Positions 34,413 through 45,729 of a DNA stretch of 64,000 nt are shown here, piece after piece. Origin of the DNA: Adiantum capillus-veneris (Eukaryota; Streptophyta; Polypodiopsida; Polypodiales; Pteridaceae); the NCBI GenBank assembly GCA_014529385.2, contig CM043950.1:153250445-153314444 (forward strand), in the 5' to 3' direction. Both the position numbers and the translations under genes were made by a program. Position 1 is the first letter of the stretch, and the number at the start of each line of letters is the position of its first letter. The notes beneath the pieces are model-generated. The model searched no databases, was not told the DNA's origin, and saw nothing but the letters and a program-made list of their open reading frames with translations.

Positions 34413-34985
34413 TTGTCAAAGGATACCAGAGAAAAACTGATGACTAAAATATTGGAGGTCAAAGGCGTCAATGATATTTCAATTGAAAATCAAGCTGCCA
34501 AAAAAGATCAGCTACAAAAGATAGTCTCAAATAGCTTGGAATTTTTCAGACCTGAAGTCGAAAGATACAACGAACATGCAGCGAACGAGCCAATGTCAGA
34601 GGAAGTGGATGAAGAAATTATCTATGACCCAGAACCAGAGCGGGTACAGGCAGTCAAGGACTTGCCACTGAAGATTTCAACAAGCAAAAATGTGGACTCA
34701 AAGATTCAACATGATAATGCTAATAGCACAGATAGTTCATCGCTAATGAATGTACCTCAGAATTCAACAAAGCCAGAGATCAAGTCTCAAAGCCAAGAAA
34801 TAGACATCTCAATGTGTTCAAAGGCAGACTTGAGTCAAAAGGCAGAGGCAGTCATAAAGTCAGATCCTAATATTATCTCGCCATTGGAAGATGCCACAGA
34901 ACCAAAGGTGACACAAATCACAATTAACTTGAACAATCAGAAGCAAATGATGCATCAAGCACATGCAGCCTATCAAAAGACCTAG
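34413..34985 (+). CDS. A ORF 3, charged low-complexity protein segment
   Basis: 190 codons, rich in Lys, Glu, Gln, Ser and Asn (for example ANEPMSEEVDEEIIYDPEPE), with no recognisable domain. It may be a linker of the same polyprotein between the modules of ORF 1-2 and the W-x-P-K part of ORF 4, since all lie in the same orientation with short gaps. The frame stops at TAG near 34983. Confidence 0.35.
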   Translation: MSKDTREKLMTKILEVKGVNDISIENQAAKKDQLQKIVSNSLEFFRPEVERYNEHAANEPMSEEVDEEIIYDPEPERVQAVKDLPLKISTSKNVDSKIQHDNANSTDSSSLMNVPQNSTKPEIKSQSQEIDISMCSKADLSQKAEAVIKSDPNIISPLEDATEPKVTQITINLNNQKQMMHQAHAAYQKT

Positions 34986-35099
34986 AAACAGATCAATAAA
35001 GAGCAATGTGAACCAAAGGCCACGGTAAGCATTGCATCTGGAGAAAAGAGTCAACATACTTCTGTCCAGCTGGCAGAGGAAATTAAAGACTCAAACAGA

Positions 35100-36179
35100 T
35101 TGTCAAAAATAGAGGCACAAAGGACTGTTCAAGTCAGTTTAGATGCAAAACTCACCAAATCCTGTCATCCACAAGCAAAGAAGTCCAACAAGGAAGTCAC
35201 AAATACAGCTAAACAATCAACGCGAACAGCTGTGGATTCAACACCCCAGGGAAAGATAGACCAACAGTCTAGACTAAATTATAAAAAGGTCTTTCAGCCA
35301 AAATACCCAACCCAGAGTAAACAAAGACACAAGCAGCACATCAAAACCTATGTTGCGGCCAATGACATCAATGTCAAAGACCCAGTTTGGGTAAATGATC
35401 CTAGTCCAAACAATTCACGTAAACAAATGGGATGGATTGCCTCCCAGTACATCTTAGAAGAGCAAGGCTACTACAGTGGTCAACCAAATGTTTGGTTACC
35501 TAAACCAAAGATATCAGGCTATACAGTAGCAAATGGCTTCAAAACAAAACAACAAATAGGAAAATCAAGATCAATTTCAACTCAAATAAGGAGATCGAAC
35601 AACAGGGCTAGAAACAGGCTCAAAAATGATTCGCAATCTAGAAGGCCTACATATCTTCAAGGGAATTTAACAACCATGATTCCCAAAAATGACACGGAAC
35701 AGATACAATCGAATACAAAAGTACAGACAAAAATATTTGTGCCATCAAATATACTTCAAGCGCAAGGATATTACAAAGGACAAACACAAATCTGGCTACC
35801 CAAGGCACCAAGACCAGATTTTACACAACTTGAAGATAATTTCAGCTACAAACACCGACAGATCAAGGATACAAGTCCAAAAAGTCAGTATGTGGTCTGT
35901 AAAAACAAACCAACAACAAATAGCAGATACAAATGGGTGCCAAAGCAGACAAACAAGCAGAAGAAGATTGAAGTCATCTCCCACTTCCAACAAAATGAAA
36001 CTAGCCAATCTTCGAAGATAATGGACCAAAAGTTAAATCAAGAAATTTTGACAACCAAGGTCACCGAGGTATGGCAGAAAAAACCTACTTTGCCAATATG
36101 GTCCTTTAATAACCCTCTTTTTGAGGATCTGAGCTCTAAATGTCTAGATATATACTTTGTTGAGAGCTCAAGACAATAG
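35100..36179 (+). CDS. A ORF 4, W-x-P-K repeat protein
   Basis: 359 codons, very basic. Two clear repeats read VKDPVWV ... YILEEQGYYSGQPNVWLPK (about 35365-35508) and KIFVPSNILQAQ with GYYKGQTQIWLPK (about 35731-35802). KWVPK follows near 35935. Element B encodes VKDPIWI, GFYKGNTQIWLPK and TKWVPK in the same order, so this is a conserved product of the A/B family and not a chance frame. I do not know its function. Its high Lys/Gln content suggests nucleic-acid binding (inference). The frame closes at TAG 36177-36179, about 1.1 kb before the LTR. Confidence 0.55.
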   Translation: MSKIEAQRTVQVSLDAKLTKSCHPQAKKSNKEVTNTAKQSTRTAVDSTPQGKIDQQSRLNYKKVFQPKYPTQSKQRHKQHIKTYVAANDINVKDPVWVNDPSPNNSRKQMGWIASQYILEEQGYYSGQPNVWLPKPKISGYTVANGFKTKQQIGKSRSISTQIRRSNNRARNRLKNDSQSRRPTYLQGNLTTMIPKNDTEQIQSNTKVQTKIFVPSNILQAQGYYKGQTQIWLPKAPRPDFTQLEDNFSYKHRQIKDTSPKSQYVVCKNKPTTNSRYKWVPKQTNKQKKIEVISHFQQNETSQSSKIMDQKLNQEILTTKVTEVWQKKPTLPIWSFNNPLFEDLSSKCLDIYFVESSRQ

Positions 36180-37262
36180 TCAAGTCAAAAAAAAAATGTC
36201 AAGAGTAGTGCATCTGAGACGATAAATGAGCAAAGTGTTAGACCTAAGCTTCAAGTCCTAATATTTTTTTGTGGTCTATGAGTCTAGCTAATTAGGCTAC
36301 ATCTCAAGCTGGAAGAGTTGAGCGTAATTATATCAAGTCGCTCATTCTGGATAGGTGAGCATAGTCAATGTATTATTTTAATCATGGTGGAGAGGCAAAG
36401 TGTTCAAAACAAAACACACACGCACTTGTGCACATTAGGAGAGTGGAAACCATTGCTTCAAATGCCCTTCTCAAGAGTAGTGGAAGCTAGTAAAGTGAAT
36501 TTAATTTACTTTTTTAGCTGCATTAACTCTGAGGAGCACCCATCAATACTCTTCTCTCGCACAGCATAATCTTACCCATGCATAAATCTGTGCAAGCATA
36601 TTGAATGTCCCATAATTGAACATTTGCATTACGCACTCTTTATTGTTCCACCCATGCACTCACCTTGCAGGTACACGCAGCAACAAAGCAACTCCAAACT
36701 CCAAACAGATAATCGACCCTTTTCAAGGGACAGAATGCTTAAACAATTCACTTTCACATTATTTATATAAGCCCACTCAATTTAGTCCCTAAACACCCAT
36801 CATTGTATATTCCCATAATAAGATCACATACCTTTGGGCACTTTTTCCCATGAGGTTTTTCCCCATTGGTAATCAAGGGTTTCCAGACCCTAACGTACTA
36901 TACATCGCTTTTTATTTTGCTTTATTCCCATAATAAATCAAGCCAATTGCTTTTACCTGAACCCAAATGCCTAATCTCATATTACACCAACAAGTAAACC
37001 CAACAACTTACAGCTCTTCAAAACAACATTCACCACCAATTTCAAATCTCTCCACTGCTAGCCAACCAGACAGCGCACGAGGACGTGCACTGAAATCGGA
37101 TGGGGGGAGTGTTTGGCGGCTAAGTCAACAATTGCCAAACAGACCAGTCAAAGATGCTATTTACTATTTTTAGTAAATGCTAACAAGGCCAGATGATGCG
37201 GATGCGAAGTAAAGATGAAGATGAAGCAAATACAAGCAACAAATGCAGAGAAGAGTTGGAAT
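36180..37262 (+). other. A 3' untranslated region and polypurine tract
   Basis: No gene. Segments near 36600-36900 (TGTCCCATAATTG, ATTACGCACTCTT, CACTCACCTTGCA, a TTTTTCCC..GGTTTTTCCC block, AGACCCTAA) recur in element B on the minus strand at about 39390-39610. This shows that the two families share their 3' regions. Purine-rich GCAGAGAAGAGTTGGA at about 37245-37260 is the likely polypurine tract. Confidence 0.7.
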
Positions 37263-38075
37263 TGATGACTATCTATGGAGTTACGGCCACAATTGACGGT
37301 CACTTAAGTTTTAGGATTTTTCGTCAAATGACCGCAAATGCGGGTTGTAATTATGTTTTGGGCTCATCAAGAGTTCCAAATTGTAAACATTGAGCTATAT
37401 TTAGATTCTAGGCTATGCAAATAAGAGATTAAGTGAGTTTGGCCATTTGGGTGCCCGGCCACTTCTAAAAATCCTAGAGAGTATATAAGTCAAAACACAC
37501 AATGTGAAAGGGGATTCTTACTCACTTGAGATAAGCTTTCTGAAGAAGGTGATGGCTATGGAGTTCTTGAGCTTTCTACGCGCGTACATGGACGATTCGG
37601 CTTCATGCCAATAGCTAAACTCTAACCTCTTCTCTCTCATTTGCTCATGGTGTAATCAATGCTTGATTAATCAAAGATTAGTGGCTGATTTGTTGATTAA
37701 TCTCTCTATTTTTCATATTTCCCTCTTGTTTAACCATGCTACTAAGTGTGTGTAGGCTTGTGTAGAGTGTTGGTGCCCGGTGTGGTCATTCTATGCTCAT
37801 TGTGTGCTTGATTAGAGTTGGATTAGTGATTGATTAGAAAGTAGTGCGTGATTAAGCTTGTGTGTAGAGATTAGGTCGAATGGTAGAGTAAGTAGAGTGC
37901 TCACTCCTCGTAGCAACATCATACCTGCTTCGTAGCTTTCTTTGTGTGTAGGTTTCACATTCTAATCCTCCCTTTGGCACGCACAAGCCACTTGTGTGTT
38001 TCCATGCCCTAGCCGGATCCTACTCCTCGGATTGACATTATGTTGATGTTCTCCCTATGCTAGGATGACTTCCCA
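37263..38075 (+). repeat. A 3' LTR
   Basis: 813 bp, matching 27587-28399 from TGATGACTATC to GACTTCCCA. Three bases later it runs into the truncated LTR of element B. Confidence 0.92.
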
Positions 38076-38078
38076 ATA

Positions 38079-38843
38079 GGAAGCGACTCGGATGAGGCAT
38101 GGAAACTCACTAGGGTGTCAATCCTAATGAAGTGAACTCGAAGATATGCAACTACTAACTCTACAAGAAAATCAAACACACTAAAGCCAAGTAATCTGCC
38201 TATGTCCGTCCACACAGCTCTACAATCATCACGCTTGTTTACCATGCAAAATCATATCGGATTCGCATGAAACTTGAAGGGAAGCTAGAGGGGACTATCA
38301 GGAGCATATCCTATCACTGTCACAGCATTCTAGATGGGTACATGGATCACGATCGTTCGTCCCAAAGTACGCAAAAACAGTAAACGGATGATCCTAAAGG
38401 GTCGTTTTTGGGTCCCTAAAGCCTCTCCTAGGGTCAAAACAACATAAAATACGCATATAAACACTCAAAACAGCGATTTAAGGCCAGAACGGTTGCATTT
38501 GATACCTACACCGAATCTTGAATGCTTACACTTGAATGAAAGAGCAAAGTAAGAAGAACACAATGCAATAAACAAAACTGAATTTGGATTACCATAGCCA
38601 CAATAGTGATGATTACAAGTTGGATCCAAGAGGTCGCTCTCTGTGCGTACAACAATAGTCACTTATCTTCAAAAAATAATCCCCCTTTCCCACTAACCTT
38701 AGTGTATTATATACCTAGGGCTTTTTAAAGTGGACGGCGACCAACTTCTCATGGACCTTAACATACATCATTGGAAAAATTACATCTTTGACTTAGACAT
38801 GACATAGAAAATTTTCATTAGGCTTTTACAGGGTTTTATGTAT
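38079..38843 (-). repeat. B 3' LTR, truncated at its outer end
   Basis: It matches the right copy from GGAAGCGACTC onward to about GGGTTTTATGTAT. The first 67 or so bases of the right copy (47488-47554) are missing here. It contains a degraded GATCGCGATC box near 38337-38362. The inner edge is uncertain by several bases, and I saw no clear polypurine tract beside it. Confidence 0.82.
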
Positions 38844-40199
38844 TAAACATCGGAAAAATAATGTGACCACATCAGAACTTTGGTCGGCTGACCCAACGGG
38901 CGCCTTGGCCAGGTGGGCACTTGTATGTTGTTATCACCTCCAAACACTTCCCCCTTCCTAGCTCGTGTCTTCCCTTGACACGACCATTTGTAGTCTGGTC
39001 TTCTTGTTGATGAGACTCCCCCCTTCGTTGATTGAGTTATATCTATCATGTTTTGCTTGTTCAAATGGGGTGCCCATTTGCCTTTGATTGATGAACATGT
39101 GTTCTTTGTGATTTGGATGTTGTGGACGAGGCATTTGTGCATGTTGTTGCACATCCTGCTTTACCTTTCCATTTTGTGCATTTGGTCGATGATACCTGCT
39201 TCTTTGGATACTTTGCCTCCTGGTGCAGTTGACTTTTTATTGGAGCTCATATCTCAAAATCTTTGAGACTTTGACATGTGTGCACTCGCATCTCCAATTT
39301 GATTTTCTTTGCCACTTTGTCAATAGAGCTTTGTTGGTCCACTTTGTCTCTTTGAAGATCGTGTAACAAATTCTTTATTGGTTTCATTTGATAAAAGGAA
39401 TATATACAATAGAATAGTGATGGGTGTTTCTAAATTAGGGTCTAGAACCCGAATGACCAAAGGGAAAAACCCAGTGGGAAAAAATGCCTTTGGTATACGC
39501 TCTTATTGGGGTTGAACACTTGGAAGTTGAGTACCTGTTCATGCAAGGTGAGTGCTTGGGAGAAATAAAGTAAGAGTGCGTAATACAAGTGCCAATTATG
39601 GGACACTCTATATGCACACAAGAGTTCTTTCAAGAAAATCACGCGTGTGAAAAATGAGTTGTTGGGTGTAGCACATGTGATATCCAAGGACATCTCAATA
39701 GCTTCCACATTTCCAAGAAGGGTTTTTTATGTTGAAGCTCCACTCATTACTCACTATGCATTGTGCGTGAGTGTCTTTTGGACTCTCTTCTTCACTTTAC
39801 CAAACTTAAAATACATAGACTTAGACTCTTATGCTCACCTATACCAGCATGAGCGACACAACATAAATATGCTCAACTCCTCCACCTTGAGTAGTACCTA
39901 GAATAACTAAGACTCTTAGACCACAGAGAATATTACTTGAAGCTTTGGGACTAATGCCTTGCTCCTTTAGTGGCTCAGCTGCCCGACTCTTGACTTTTAT
40001 GCCATGTATTTTTAATGGAAACTTGGACTTACCTGTTCATGGCCTGAAACCTAATGCCATAAGTTCTTGAGATTAATGCCTCTATCATTGCTTTGGTCTT
40101 TGGATGCCACCATCTTTTCAAGTAAGTTGTCATACTTTGACTCCTCTAGCTTCTTTTGTTGCATGGGATGTTCCGTAAGGAGGCCGCATTGTTGTACCT
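38844..40199 (-). other. B 3' untranslated region
   Basis: No convincing ORF. About 39390-39610 is the counterpart of element A 36600-36900 on the other strand. Many stops occur on both strands. Confidence 0.6.
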
Positions 40200-41200
40200 T
40201 TACTTTTTCTTCTTTGTGAGGAACCTAAGTTTTCCACAGTGGTTTTGGGACCCACTTTGTTCTTGCTTCATGATTTGCTCCGTTGACCTGATGGACACTA
40301 GGCTTTTGTATCCATAATTGGCTATTACCATTGTAAAAGCCTTGCTTTTGTAGTAGAAGACGAGGGATCCATTTTGAGGTTGTTTCTCCCTTGGTTGTGC
40401 TTAGTCTCCATTGGCTCTTTGTTGTTGTTGATTGTCTTTGTGTGGGTCCTTTGCTACTTGGTTGGTCTTGGTGGCTCTAGGCTGAGCAACTACTTTGGGT
40501 AACCATATTTGGGTGTTACCTTTATAGAATCCTTATGCTTCAAGTAGCTTGACGGGAACCATTCTATTCTTTGTCTTCATTTGGCCTTGTTTGGTAGCTT
40601 GATAAATCTCTGACTTTGGTACCCATATTTGTTTTATTGTTTGCTTCTTTGAAGCTCTTTTCTTTTGCTTCTTCTTTCTCCTAGTTGAGTTGGTTTCCTT
40701 GCGTTGAATGCTCGGCTTGTTCTTTGGGGGGTTTCTTTGTAAGGGTGAGAATTTCCATGCTGTTACCTTGGGCTTTTTGGCCCAATCATCATTTGAGGAC
40801 ACCTACCCTGTCGCCTTTTGTTGTTGAGATTGTTCTTGAGAGTGTATCCAAATTGGATCTTTGACTTTAATGTGTTCCTTGGATACCAACACCTGCTTGA
40901 CATTTCTCATGCTTCTTTTGGAGACTTTGTTGCGATGGAGATGTAGGTTGCAAAACCTTTTGTTTAGGGATCCATTGCATTGTTTAAGCTTTTGTTCTTG
41001 ACGTAGAGGCTTTGCTTGAGCTTGATGTGGGCTTGTCGAAGGTAAAACTGACTTGCGAGGATGATCTTCTTCAATGTTTAGTTTTGGCCTTAGCTTTTTC
41101 CGCTGCAGATGGTTGTGTCTTTTTTGTTGATACTTTTTGTTGTTGCCCGAGGAAGATATTCTTCCAACTCTTTGTTAGGACTAGACTTTCTTTGATGTGA
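40200..41200 (-). pseudogene. B W-x-P-K repeat protein (broken)
   Basis: Reading down from about 41200 on the minus strand: a basic region, VKDPIWIHSQE (about 40850), a TAG, DDWAKKPKVTAW, a lysine-rich open segment (40802-40533) with KQIWVPKSEIYQ, then KLLEA, a stop, GFYKGNTQIWLPK (about 40497-40535), more stops, QGFYNGNSQLW and finally TKWVPKPLWKT near 40230. Order and wording match element A ORF 4. In-frame stops and frame changes show decay. Function unknown. Confidence 0.6.
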
Positions 41201-41221
41201 TGTGAGTCAACTATGTTGAAG

Positions 41222-43435
41222 TTATCTTTGAACTCCCCATGACAACTTGAGTATTGCCTCCGCTATGCCAAAACTTGGGATTGGTGTTTTGGCACTAGTG
41301 TATACTCTTTCCTCCACTTCTTTAATTGTCAGCTTTCCCATCATTATCCAAGTGCCATATGACATTATATTCTTAGTAGCATAAGGATCAATTGCGGTCG
41401 AACATGTAACCTTGAGCCCTGTTTGTTCGCATAAATTGAATTTGATCAATGTGGGATATTTTTCATCTTTGGCTTCTTCCTCATTCTTCCTTTGATCTTG
41501 AGTTTGTAGAACATCTGTTGATGTGGAGCTTTGCACATCTGATTCTTCCTGTACTTTCAACTTTGCATCATTTGAAGTTAGTTTCTTTGGAGTAGATGTC
41601 GTTGACTCTTCAAGTATGTCAATGATGACATCTCCACATGGTTGTATTGATCTCCAAGTTTGTGTTTGTGTAGCATCCTCCATGACATAGATATTTGTCC
41701 CTCTATTTTCATTTTGACAAATCTCATTAGCATTTCTCAGCACTTTCAACATAGAACATGAAACTAGGTCGTAGCCTTCTTCATCACAAAACTTGGTTGG
41801 AGTTAGCTCATTTACACACACATCCAAGGTTGCCAATATTTGAGTCCATCCAAATGGCTCAAATAATTGCTCTGGAAAGGGTTCCGGTATGTAAGCTTCA
41901 TCGTCCATTGATCTTTCTAGGATGCAATCCTCCTTCACTGAGCTTCCACACTTCGAAGCACCACACATCCAAAGTTCTTGTTTGGTTTGTAGCCACGTAG
42001 GTATCTCTTTCCCATTGACTATAGTAGAGTCAATTTCTTCTAACGGAGTTCTATTCACATCTCTATAGCTATGGTCTTTTATGATTATTTTTGTGGTGAT
42101 CTTTTTATGTCTCGAGTAGATATAGTCATAGCCCCAATCTTGAACCATCTTAAGTTGACGCATGAAAGGTCTTCCTAAAATGATATCAAAATTGTTCCCT
42201 TTTCCAAAATCTACTATTGCAAACGTATGTTCATATTCAATTCCACAAGAAGTCACAATAATTTTCTCTAGGATACCCATAGGTTTTTCTGTGTATCCAT
42301 CTACAAGTTGCAGCTTCATTCTGGTTTTCCTAAGCGCTGGTCTACCCCATTTTTCCCAAATGTCTTTTGTGGCTATGGCTACTCCAGCCCCACTATCAAG
42401 TATAGCCAATGTTTTAACTCCTTTGTATTCCACAGGTAAGGTGGTGTTTCCTTCTTCTCCTTCTCAATATTCCCCCACCTTGTTTATTGGCACAAGTTTA
42501 GCGTTTGCACTTTCTTGTTGAGTTTTGTTTGATTGTTCATTTGAGGGTAGATCTTGAAGAGGTATCCTTAATCCCATCTTCCCCAAATTGTTGCCTACTT
42601 CATCCCATACATGTGGTCTAATCTTAAGCAGTTCAGATAGAGTAATGGTGCACTGTATTGGAGTTGACATCAACTCTTGCATACTCTTTGTATCCATCAT
42701 CTTGGATATGGCTTTCCTCTGAGATGGCACCACTCTAGTCTGTGAGTCTGCCTCATGTTCTCCTATGTATGAGGGTAAGGTCTTCAAGGACTCTGGTTTG
42801 CTTTCAATTGAAGCTTCCATTCCTACATCTCCATTTAGAGATTGAATGTCTCCCTGATAGACTTCATGCCCTGTATTGACCTCACTTCCATCTATTGCAC
42901 TTCTAATTGCTTCCCACAATTCATTTGGCCATGGCTCATCTATATCTGGGATAGGTTCCATAAATTGTGATCTTGACCTTGCATCATTAGTGGTGTTGGC
43001 TACTACATGATCATCTAGTTGATTTTCTAGGTTGTTGGTTTCTTGTGTTGCAATCTTTGCTTGCACACCCTTTTGTGATTCTAGATCAATGTTTCTTTGA
43101 GTTAATGGCTCAACAACCTTTGCCTTAGGCATTTCAAATCCAACACTTTTTGGTTTTGTTTCTAGAGGTGGAATTGGTGCTTCAGGCTCCATCATTGCCT
43201 GTGCATTTTTTACCAATTCCTTACACATTTTCAACCTCTCAGTCTCTACCTCAGCATGAGGATATTTCATCCCTTGTTGCTCTAGGGTTTGGTTGGGTTT
43301 CAATCTAGCCTCATATGCTTCCAGTGTAGCATCGAATGGCTCTAGGACTTTGTCTACCAACACAGATCCTCCGGAAGACACCTTCCTTGGTTTCTTATCG
43401 CTCACCACCGTTTTGTTTTCCCGTTCTTGTTTCAA
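41222..43435 (-). pseudogene. B protease polyprotein segment
   Basis: One frame of about 738 codons with a single stop near 42461-42463. The N-terminal 320 residues are a polar linker ending ITLSELLKIRPHVWDEVG, a type of segment often found just before gypsy proteases. The protease follows: LAILDSGAGVAIAT (active-site DSGA at about 42386-42397), then FDIILGRPFMRQL and VQDWGYDYIY. The remaining 280 residues (acidic, Asp/Glu/Thr-rich, with FPEQLFEPFGW) have no known domain. RT would normally follow; none does. The protease core looks intact apart from the upstream stop. Confidence 0.8.
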
Positions 43436-43789
43436 CTGCTCCTTTGTCTCTTGTAATTTTGTTTGTAGTGCAGTTTGATCTGTAATTTTTTTTTCTTTAA
43501 TTCTGTCTGTTTTGGCTTTCTAGGATTTTCTCCCAACCCTCATTGACACACTATTTGTTTCCCCTTGTTTGGGTTGTTGATCTTTCTCCTCATTAGCTTG
43601 GTCCTCACCATTTTCTTTTGCTTGGGCTCTAGTCACTACCTTCACAGGAATTTTGCTTGGGCTCTAGTCACTACCTTCACAGGAATTTTGGGTTCTGCCT
43701 CTGATCCACTTGGAGAAGGTAACACTCCCACAACATTCATTGTTTTTTTCCTCTGTTTCTTTGGGTGTTTTGGACAATTAGGAACAACG

Positions 43790-43895
43790 TGTGTAATGGC
43801 ACACTCCAAACAATATCCAATTATCTCTACACGAGAACAATTCTTGGCCCAATGATTACCTCCACACTTATAGCATGGTCCATCTTGTTAAGTCA
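43790..43895 (-). pseudogene. B tandem zinc knuckles
   Basis: On the minus strand two closely spaced knuckles read CYKCGGNHWAKNC and CLECAITHVVPNC. Both have the spacing CX2CX3HX4C, one residue shorter than the usual retroviral CX2CX4HX4C. They stand between gag and protease, where nucleocapsid belongs, and would bind element RNA. Confidence 0.72.
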
Positions 43896-44115
43896 CTGGT
43901 GGCACAATTGATGGTTGTTCTTGCTTAGCCATAATGGTCTCTGGTCTACGCTCTTGATTGGCTATGAACATTAGAGTGTCCTCATTCAATAAATAGAGTT
44001 TTCTCATAGGTCCTTGCCCTAGCCTAAGTTGTGATACCTCAGCTCTTTGTAAATCCCTTGATACAACCCTATTTTAAAATAATGGATGATTTGGTAATGG
44101 CATTTGTTTTTCTAT

Positions 44116-45729
44116 TTAATGTCCAAATAGTATCCCCCTTGTGTAGGTTTGATTATAGTAGCACTCACTCATCTCATGATTGGTCCATTTTTGCTCAATG
44201 CCACACCATTTTATTCGTTGTGCTACTTGCACTACTAGCTCATCTAGGTTGGTCATTAATTGAGACATAACCACTTGCCTTGTGTTGGTTTCACTAGATG
44301 CTAAAGGAGCATTATCCATAGTGATCTTTGTATCACCAATTTCCTCACCATAGGCTTTACAATTGTCAACTAGATATAACGCTTCTCTCGTGACTTGTTC
44401 AAAGGAAGTACATCCTTTTAAGTGCAAATATTTCTTGAGAGTTTCATTTTTCAAACCCTCTATGAAGAGAATTAATAATCTTTCATCCTGTGGTAACTCG
44501 CGTTCCGGACATCTCTCTATATATTGTTTGAAGCATAGTGATGCTTCCTTCACTCTCTCATCTTCTTTTTGCTCGAATGCATAGATTTGGGACACTGTGT
44601 TATGCTTGATTCCCCTTTTAGAGAACTCCACAAAAAATTCTTGCAACAGTTGTTCAACGTTTGAGAAGGTATTTTTGTTCAACGGTTGGAACCAATTCAA
44701 TGCTATCTCTTCCAAGGTTAAGCCAAATCCCTCATACTGTGTATGAAAATAAAATACTTGTTCGGCTCTTAACACTTGTTTGAACAAGGATGAATGTACG
44801 TATGGATCCCTTAATCCATCATACTTCTTCTTGACACATTTGGCCAATTGATATGGTCTCATTGGTTTTGGTTCAACCATGTATCTTAGCGTGTTGGGGT
44901 CTCTCACAAAGACATCCCTCGTTCCTTCTTCTCATCTTGGAGCAAATCTTGGTGGAATCCCCTTTGAGACATGTTTTGGAAATGTTGATGGATTTGTAAG
45001 TCTAATTGGTGGTCTCTTGGTTCCACACAATGAGGTAGGAGCTACACTCTTGTGAATAGCTATTTTGGATGTTTGAGGTCCATTTGATTCCATAGTTTCA
45101 ATGTTAGCTTCTTGCAAATCAATCTCAAAAAACCCTGGTACACTTACACTCGGTTGAAATTAGTAAGCAGACATTGGAGTACTCATGTATGTATATCTTT
45201 CTAGCTCAATTGGGAAGATAAGTTTGTACTCTCGTCCATACTTATCTACCATTATAACTTGCACTCCCTGGTCATCTGAGTTTGTGAAGGCATAGAGGTT
45301 CTTGTAGTCTGTCAACTCCTTAATGATGGCATTTAAACATCTATAGAAGTTGTTTTGATCCCCAATAGGTAACCTATAAAGGCCATCATAAGTGTAATCC
45401 ATTAGAACTCTCGTGGCTTCATTGGTTTTGATGAACCTCACGTTGGGTTTGTTGATTAGAGGATGCTTCTCCTCTAAGTCTACAGCAATTTCCACTTTTG
45501 CTCTTCCAAACTCTCGCATTTTAGTTGATTGGTTTGGCTTCCAGTGAGCTACATGATCACTTGACAAATATCCATGAGCCATGCCTTGAGGTTTGGCTTG
45601 ATATGATTGATAAGCCTCATGGTCTTGTCTCAACCCTCTTGTTATAGGTGTTGCAGTATTTCTGGTTCTTTGTGTAGATGGCATAGCTCTGAGTTGAGTG
45701 GGAAACCCTAATGATGGATGAGTTGTCAT
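44116..45729 (-). pseudogene. B gag
   Basis: One frame of 538 codons with two stops (near 45158 and 44930). The C-terminal 263 residues are a retrotransposon capsid: LALNWFQPL-like (residues IALNWFQPLN), FFVEFSKRGIKHNTVSQIY, ASLCFKQYIERCPERELPQD, LLILFIEGLKNETLKKYLHL. The N-terminal part carries GLYRLPIGDQNNFYRCLNAI and VQVIMVDKYGREYKL, which resembles the modules of element A ORF 1. Gag builds the particle. No start codon context was proven. Confidence 0.8.

Larger units (their letters stand above)
27587..38075 (+). mobile_element. A: non-autonomous LTR element with tRNA-Asp primer site
   Basis: Two 813-bp LTRs (27587-28399 and 37263-38075), clearly alike with scattered differences, bracket 8.9 kb. 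A perfect tRNA-Asp-type primer site follows the 5' LTR. No reverse transcriptase, RNase H or integrase block is visible in any frame. Plus-strand ORFs in the 3' half encode unfamiliar proteins related to those of element B. The 5' flank is satellite; the 3' end abuts element B directly and no target duplication is seen. tRNA-Asp sites of this form are known from Athila-type gypsy elements; the clade here is inferred. Confidence 0.9.
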
